The notes below the pieces were generated by a model. The model searched no databases. It was not told the DNA's origin and worked only from the letters and a program-made list of their open reading frames with translations. From Phytopythium helicoides (lineage: Eukaryota; Oomycota; Peronosporomycetes; Pythiales; Pythiaceae): a stretch of 64,000 bases of DNA. Position 1 is the first letter of the stretch. Every line of letters begins with the position of its first letter. The stretch covers positions 17,603-81,602 of the forward strand of contig JANFNE010000100.1 in NCBI GenBank assembly GCA_024867545.1, read 5' to 3'. Shown piece after piece: positions 61,067 through 64,000 of the stretch. The position numbers and the translations under genes are program-made.

Positions 61067-61147
61067 GACAGCTTGGCCGAGCGGTTAAGGCGATAGACTC
61101 GAAATCTATTGGGGTAACCCGCGTGAGTTCAAATCTCACAGCTGTCG
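61067..61147 (+). tRNA. trnS-CGA: tRNA-Ser(CGA), copy R61
   Basis: Full match to L01; its upstream spacer has the T-to-G variant at 60819. Confidence 0.97.
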
Positions 61148-61686
61148 AATCTTTTCTTCATTCTTCCTTTCTTACTCCTCTTTTTTTCATACACACACGC
61201 AAACACAATCACCATGGTCTCGCTACACGTTGATGCACTCGATCAGTCGCTCGTTCTCCTCCGAATTGTTCTTTCTTTACTCTGCTTATCTTCGTCATTG
61301 TGTCGGGTTATCAACGAGCTCCACTGCTTGGTTTTGGAAGGAACACGGCTGATTCAGTCCGACTCCTTTGAAAAATGGTGGGGTTTAGGGTTTAGGTCTC
61401 TCGGGTCATCGGTCAAGTCGATTCTACCAATTTGGTCGTTTTGGTACTTTCGCTAGGGTTTGTATTGCTCGGGTTGGCTTGGGTCATCTGGGTTTGGTTG
61501 TTTGGTTGTTGATGTGGTAATGTTGGTTGGTTTATGCTGATTGTGTTGTGATTGTGTTGGTGGTTGATATGTGTGTGCGTAGAGTTAGTTGGTTGTGCGC
61601 GTGATGATGTGTTGCGCGTGTTGTTGTTGTTTGTTTGTGTGTCGGTGTGTGTTTGTGTGATGTGTGTGTGTGTGACAGTTTACCGG

Positions 61687-61767
61687 GACAGCTTGGCCGA
61701 GCGGTTAAGGCGATAGACTCGAAATCTATTGGGGTAACCCGCGTGAGTTCAAATCTCACAGCTGTCG
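61687..61767 (+). tRNA. trnS-CGA: tRNA-Ser(CGA), copy R62
   Basis: Full match to L01; its upstream spacer has the T-to-G variant at 61434 and a longer TG run. Confidence 0.97.
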
Positions 61768-62301
61768 AATCTTTTCTTCATTCTTCCTTTCTTACTCCTC
61801 TTTTTTTCATACACACACGCAAACACAATCACCATGGTCTCGCTACACGTTGATGCACTCGATCAGTCGCTCGTTCTCCTCCGAATTGTTCTTTCTTTAC
61901 TCTGCTTATCTTCGTCATTGTGTCGGGTTATCAACGAGCTCCACTGCTTGGTTTTGGAAGGAACACGGCTGATTCAGTCCGACTCCTTTGAAAAATGGTG
62001 GGGTTTAGGGTTTAGGTCTCTCGGGTCATCGGTCAAGTCGATTCTACCAATTTTGTCGTTTTGGTACTTTCGCTAGGGTTTGTATTGCTCGGGTTGGCTT
62101 GGGTCATCTGGGTTTGGTTGTTTGGTTGTTGATGTGGTAATGTTGGTTGGTTTATGCTGATTGTGTTGTGATTGTGTTGGTGGTTGATATGTGTGTGCGT
62201 AGAGTTAGTTGGTTGTGCGCGTGATGATGTGTTGCGCGTGTTGTTGTTGTTTGTTTGTGTGTCGGTGTGTGTTTGTGTGAGTGTGTGTGACAGTTTACCG
62301 G

Positions 62302-62382
62302 GACAGCTTGGCCGAGCGGTTAAGGCGATAGACTCGAAATCTATTGGGGTAACCCGCGTGAGTTCAAATCTCACAGCTGTCG
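62302..62382 (+). tRNA. trnS-CGA: tRNA-Ser(CGA), copy R63
   Basis: Full match to L01; the next spacer has an extra A before the telomere-like motif (62605-62611). Confidence 0.97.
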
Positions 62383-62916
62383 AATCTTTTCTTCATTCTT
62401 CCTTTCTTACTCCTCTTTTTTTCATACACACACGCAAACACAATCACCATGGTCTCGCTACACGTTGATGCACTCGATCAGTCGCTCGTTCTCCTCCGAA
62501 TTGTTCTTTCTTTACTCTGCTTATCTTCGTCATTGTGTCGGGTTATCAACGAGCTCCACTGCTTGGTTTTGGAAGGAACACGGCTGATTCAGTCCGACTC
62601 CTTTGAAAAAATGGTGGGGTTTAGGGTTTAGGTCTCTCGGGTCATCGGTCAAGTCGATTCTACCAATTTGTCGTTTTGGTACTTTCGCTAGGGTTTGTAT
62701 TGCTCGGGTTGGCTTGGGTCATCTGGGTTTGGTTGTTTGGTTGTTGATGTGGTAATGTTGGTTGGTTTATGCTGATTGTGTTGTGATTGTGTTGGTGGTT
62801 GATATGTGTGTGCGTAGAGTTAGTTGGTTGTGCGCGTGATGATGTGTTGCGCGTGTTGTTGTTGTTTGTTTGTGTGTCGGTGTGTGTTTGTGTGAGTGTG
62901 TGTGACAGTTTACCGG

Positions 62917-62996
62917 GACAGCTTGGCCGAGCGGTAAGGCGATAGACTCGAAATCTATTGGGGTAACCCGCGTGAGTTCAAATCTCACAGCTGTCG
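62917..62996 (+). tRNA. trnS-CGA: tRNA-Ser(CGA), copy R64, one base short in D loop
   Basis: The gene is 80 nt: GCGGTAAGGC replaces GCGGTTAAGGC in the D loop. D loops vary in length, so function is possible. Confidence 0.88.
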
Positions 62997-63530
62997 AATC
63001 TTTTCTTCATTCTTCCTTTCTTACTCCTCTTTTTTTCATACACACACGCAAACACAATCACCATGGTCTCGCTACACGTTGATGCACTCGATCAGTCGCT
63101 CGTTCTCCTCCGAATTGTTCTTTCTTTACTCTGCTTATCTTCGTCATTGTGTCGGGTTATCAACGAGCTCCACTGCTTGGTTTTGGAAGGAACACGGCTG
63201 ATTCAGTCCGACTCCTTTGAAAAATGGTGGGGTTTAGGGTTTAGGTCTCTCGGGTCATCGGTCAAGTCGATTCTACCAATTTTGTCGTTTTGGTACTTTC
63301 GCTAGGGTTTGTATTGCTCGGGTTGGCTTGGGTCATCTGGGTTTGGTTGTTTGGTTGTTGATGTGGTAATGTTGGTTGGTTTATGCTGATTGTGTTGTGA
63401 TTGTGTTGGTGGTTGATATGTGTGTGCGTAGAGTTAGTTGGTTGTGCGCGTGATGATGTGTTGCGCGTGTTGTTGTTGTTTGTTTGTGTGTCGGTGTGTG
63501 TTTGTGTGAGTGTGTGTGACAGTTTACCGG

Positions 63531-63611
63531 GACAGCTTGGCCGAGCGGTTAAGGCGATAGACTCGAAATCTATTGGGGTAACCCGCGTGAGTTCAAATCT
63601 CACAGCTGTCG
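63531..63611 (+). tRNA. trnS-CGA: tRNA-Ser(CGA), copy R65
   Basis: Full match to L01; last gene in the window. T8 run follows at 63645-63652 and one extra T lies at 63694-63697. Confidence 0.97.
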
Positions 63612-64000
63612 AATCTTTTCTTCATTCTTCCTTTCTTACTCCTCTTTTTTTTCATACACACACGCAAACACAATCACCATGGTCTCGCTACACGTTTGAT
63701 GCACTCGATCAGTCGCTCGTTCTCCTCCGAATTGTTCTTTCTTTACTCTGCTTATCTTCGTCATTGTGTCGGGTTATCAACGAGCTCCACTGCTTGGTTT
63801 TGGAAGGAACACGGCTGATTCAGTCCGACTCCTTTGAAAAATGGTGGGTTTAGGGTTTAGGTCTCTCGGGTCATCGGTCAAGTCGATTCTACCAATTTTG
63901 TCGTTTTGGTACTTTCGCTAGGGTTTGTATTGCTCGGGTTGGCTTGGGTCATCTGGGTTTGGTTGTTTGGTTGTTGATGTGGTAATGTTGGTTGGTTTAG

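Larger units (their letters stand above)
23581..64000 (+). repeat. Right tandem array of ~615-bp tRNA-Ser(CGA) units, forward orientation
   Basis: The same unit as in the left array is present in the opposite orientation, with 65 tRNA loci on the plus strand. The period is 612-620 bp apart from one interval of 645 bp that ends at 44459. Units from about 31 kb onward are mostly identical, while those in the first 5-7 kb carry several small indels each. The array is cut by the window end, where the last unit is partial. Confidence 0.98.

Noticed and set aside
24247..63652. T8 instead of T7 run in about a dozen units as a marker of subfamilies
   Set aside because: Homopolymer length is the weakest call in long-read assemblies, and the spacing of these units (4, 7, 24, 7, 3 and 10 units) shows no regular pattern.
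1..64000. CRISPR array
   Set aside because: The repeat is a 615-bp direct tandem unit with uniform content, not short repeats separated by unique spacers.
1..64000. tRNA-derived SINE family
   Set aside because: Copies are strictly head to tail at a fixed period. They lack a poly-A tail or target duplications, and nearly all tRNA genes are intact.
1..64000. Bacterial or organellar origin
   Set aside because: Bacterial serine tRNAs have a longer variable arm and often encode CCA. Here A and B boxes and oligo-T fit Pol III, and the GT-rich repeated spacers fit nuclear DNA.
63990..64000. Sequence change at the very end (GGTTTAG instead of GGTTTATG)
   Set aside because: One or two bases at the window edge cannot be interpreted.

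Overview
The whole 64-kb window is one kind of sequence: a tandem repeat with a unit of about 615 bp, each unit carrying one serine tRNA gene with anticodon CGA (reads UCG). I place 102 tRNA loci plus one relic at the centre. Of the 102, 95 match a single 81-nt consensus through the whole gene, six lack one base, and one has lost its 5' acceptor strand. I see no convincing protein-coding gene, mobile element with coding capacity, CRISPR array or rRNA.

Layout. From 1 to about 23517 the unit lies in reverse orientation and 37 tRNA genes are on the minus strand (copies L01-L37). From about 23581 to 64000 the unit lies in forward orientation and 65 tRNA genes are on the plus strand (R01-R65). The two arrays meet at about 23518-23580 in a short sequence that holds degenerate tRNA pieces, so the window is a very large inverted repeat with divergent transcription away from the centre. 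Units beside the junction are the most diverged; most units beyond about 31 kb are nearly identical. Both arrays run off the window ends.

Unit structure, in tRNA sense: 81-nt tRNA with internal A and B boxes; a TTTT terminator 5 nt after the gene; a pyrimidine-rich tract ending in a T7 run; a short CA-rich stretch leading to an ATG in good Kozak context that opens an 80-codon ORF of doubtful reality; two telomere-like TTTAGGG motifs inside that ORF region; then about 225 bp of G/T-rich spacer with TG, TTG and TTTG microsatellites running up to the next tRNA.

Organism. This is nuclear DNA of a eukaryote: the tRNA has a short class II variable arm, discriminator G73, no encoded CCA, Pol III boxes and an oligo-T terminator. 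The TTTAGGG-type motif is the telomere type of plants and several protist groups, but that is weak evidence. Tandem arrays of tRNA genes with STR-rich spacers are known from Entamoeba, and a Ser-Tyr-Tyr tRNA tandem cluster is known in Arabidopsis; neither is shown to be the source here. Most variants are one-base homopolymer indels, so this could be a long-read assembly with residual consensus errors, and the inverted junction may be an assembly join.
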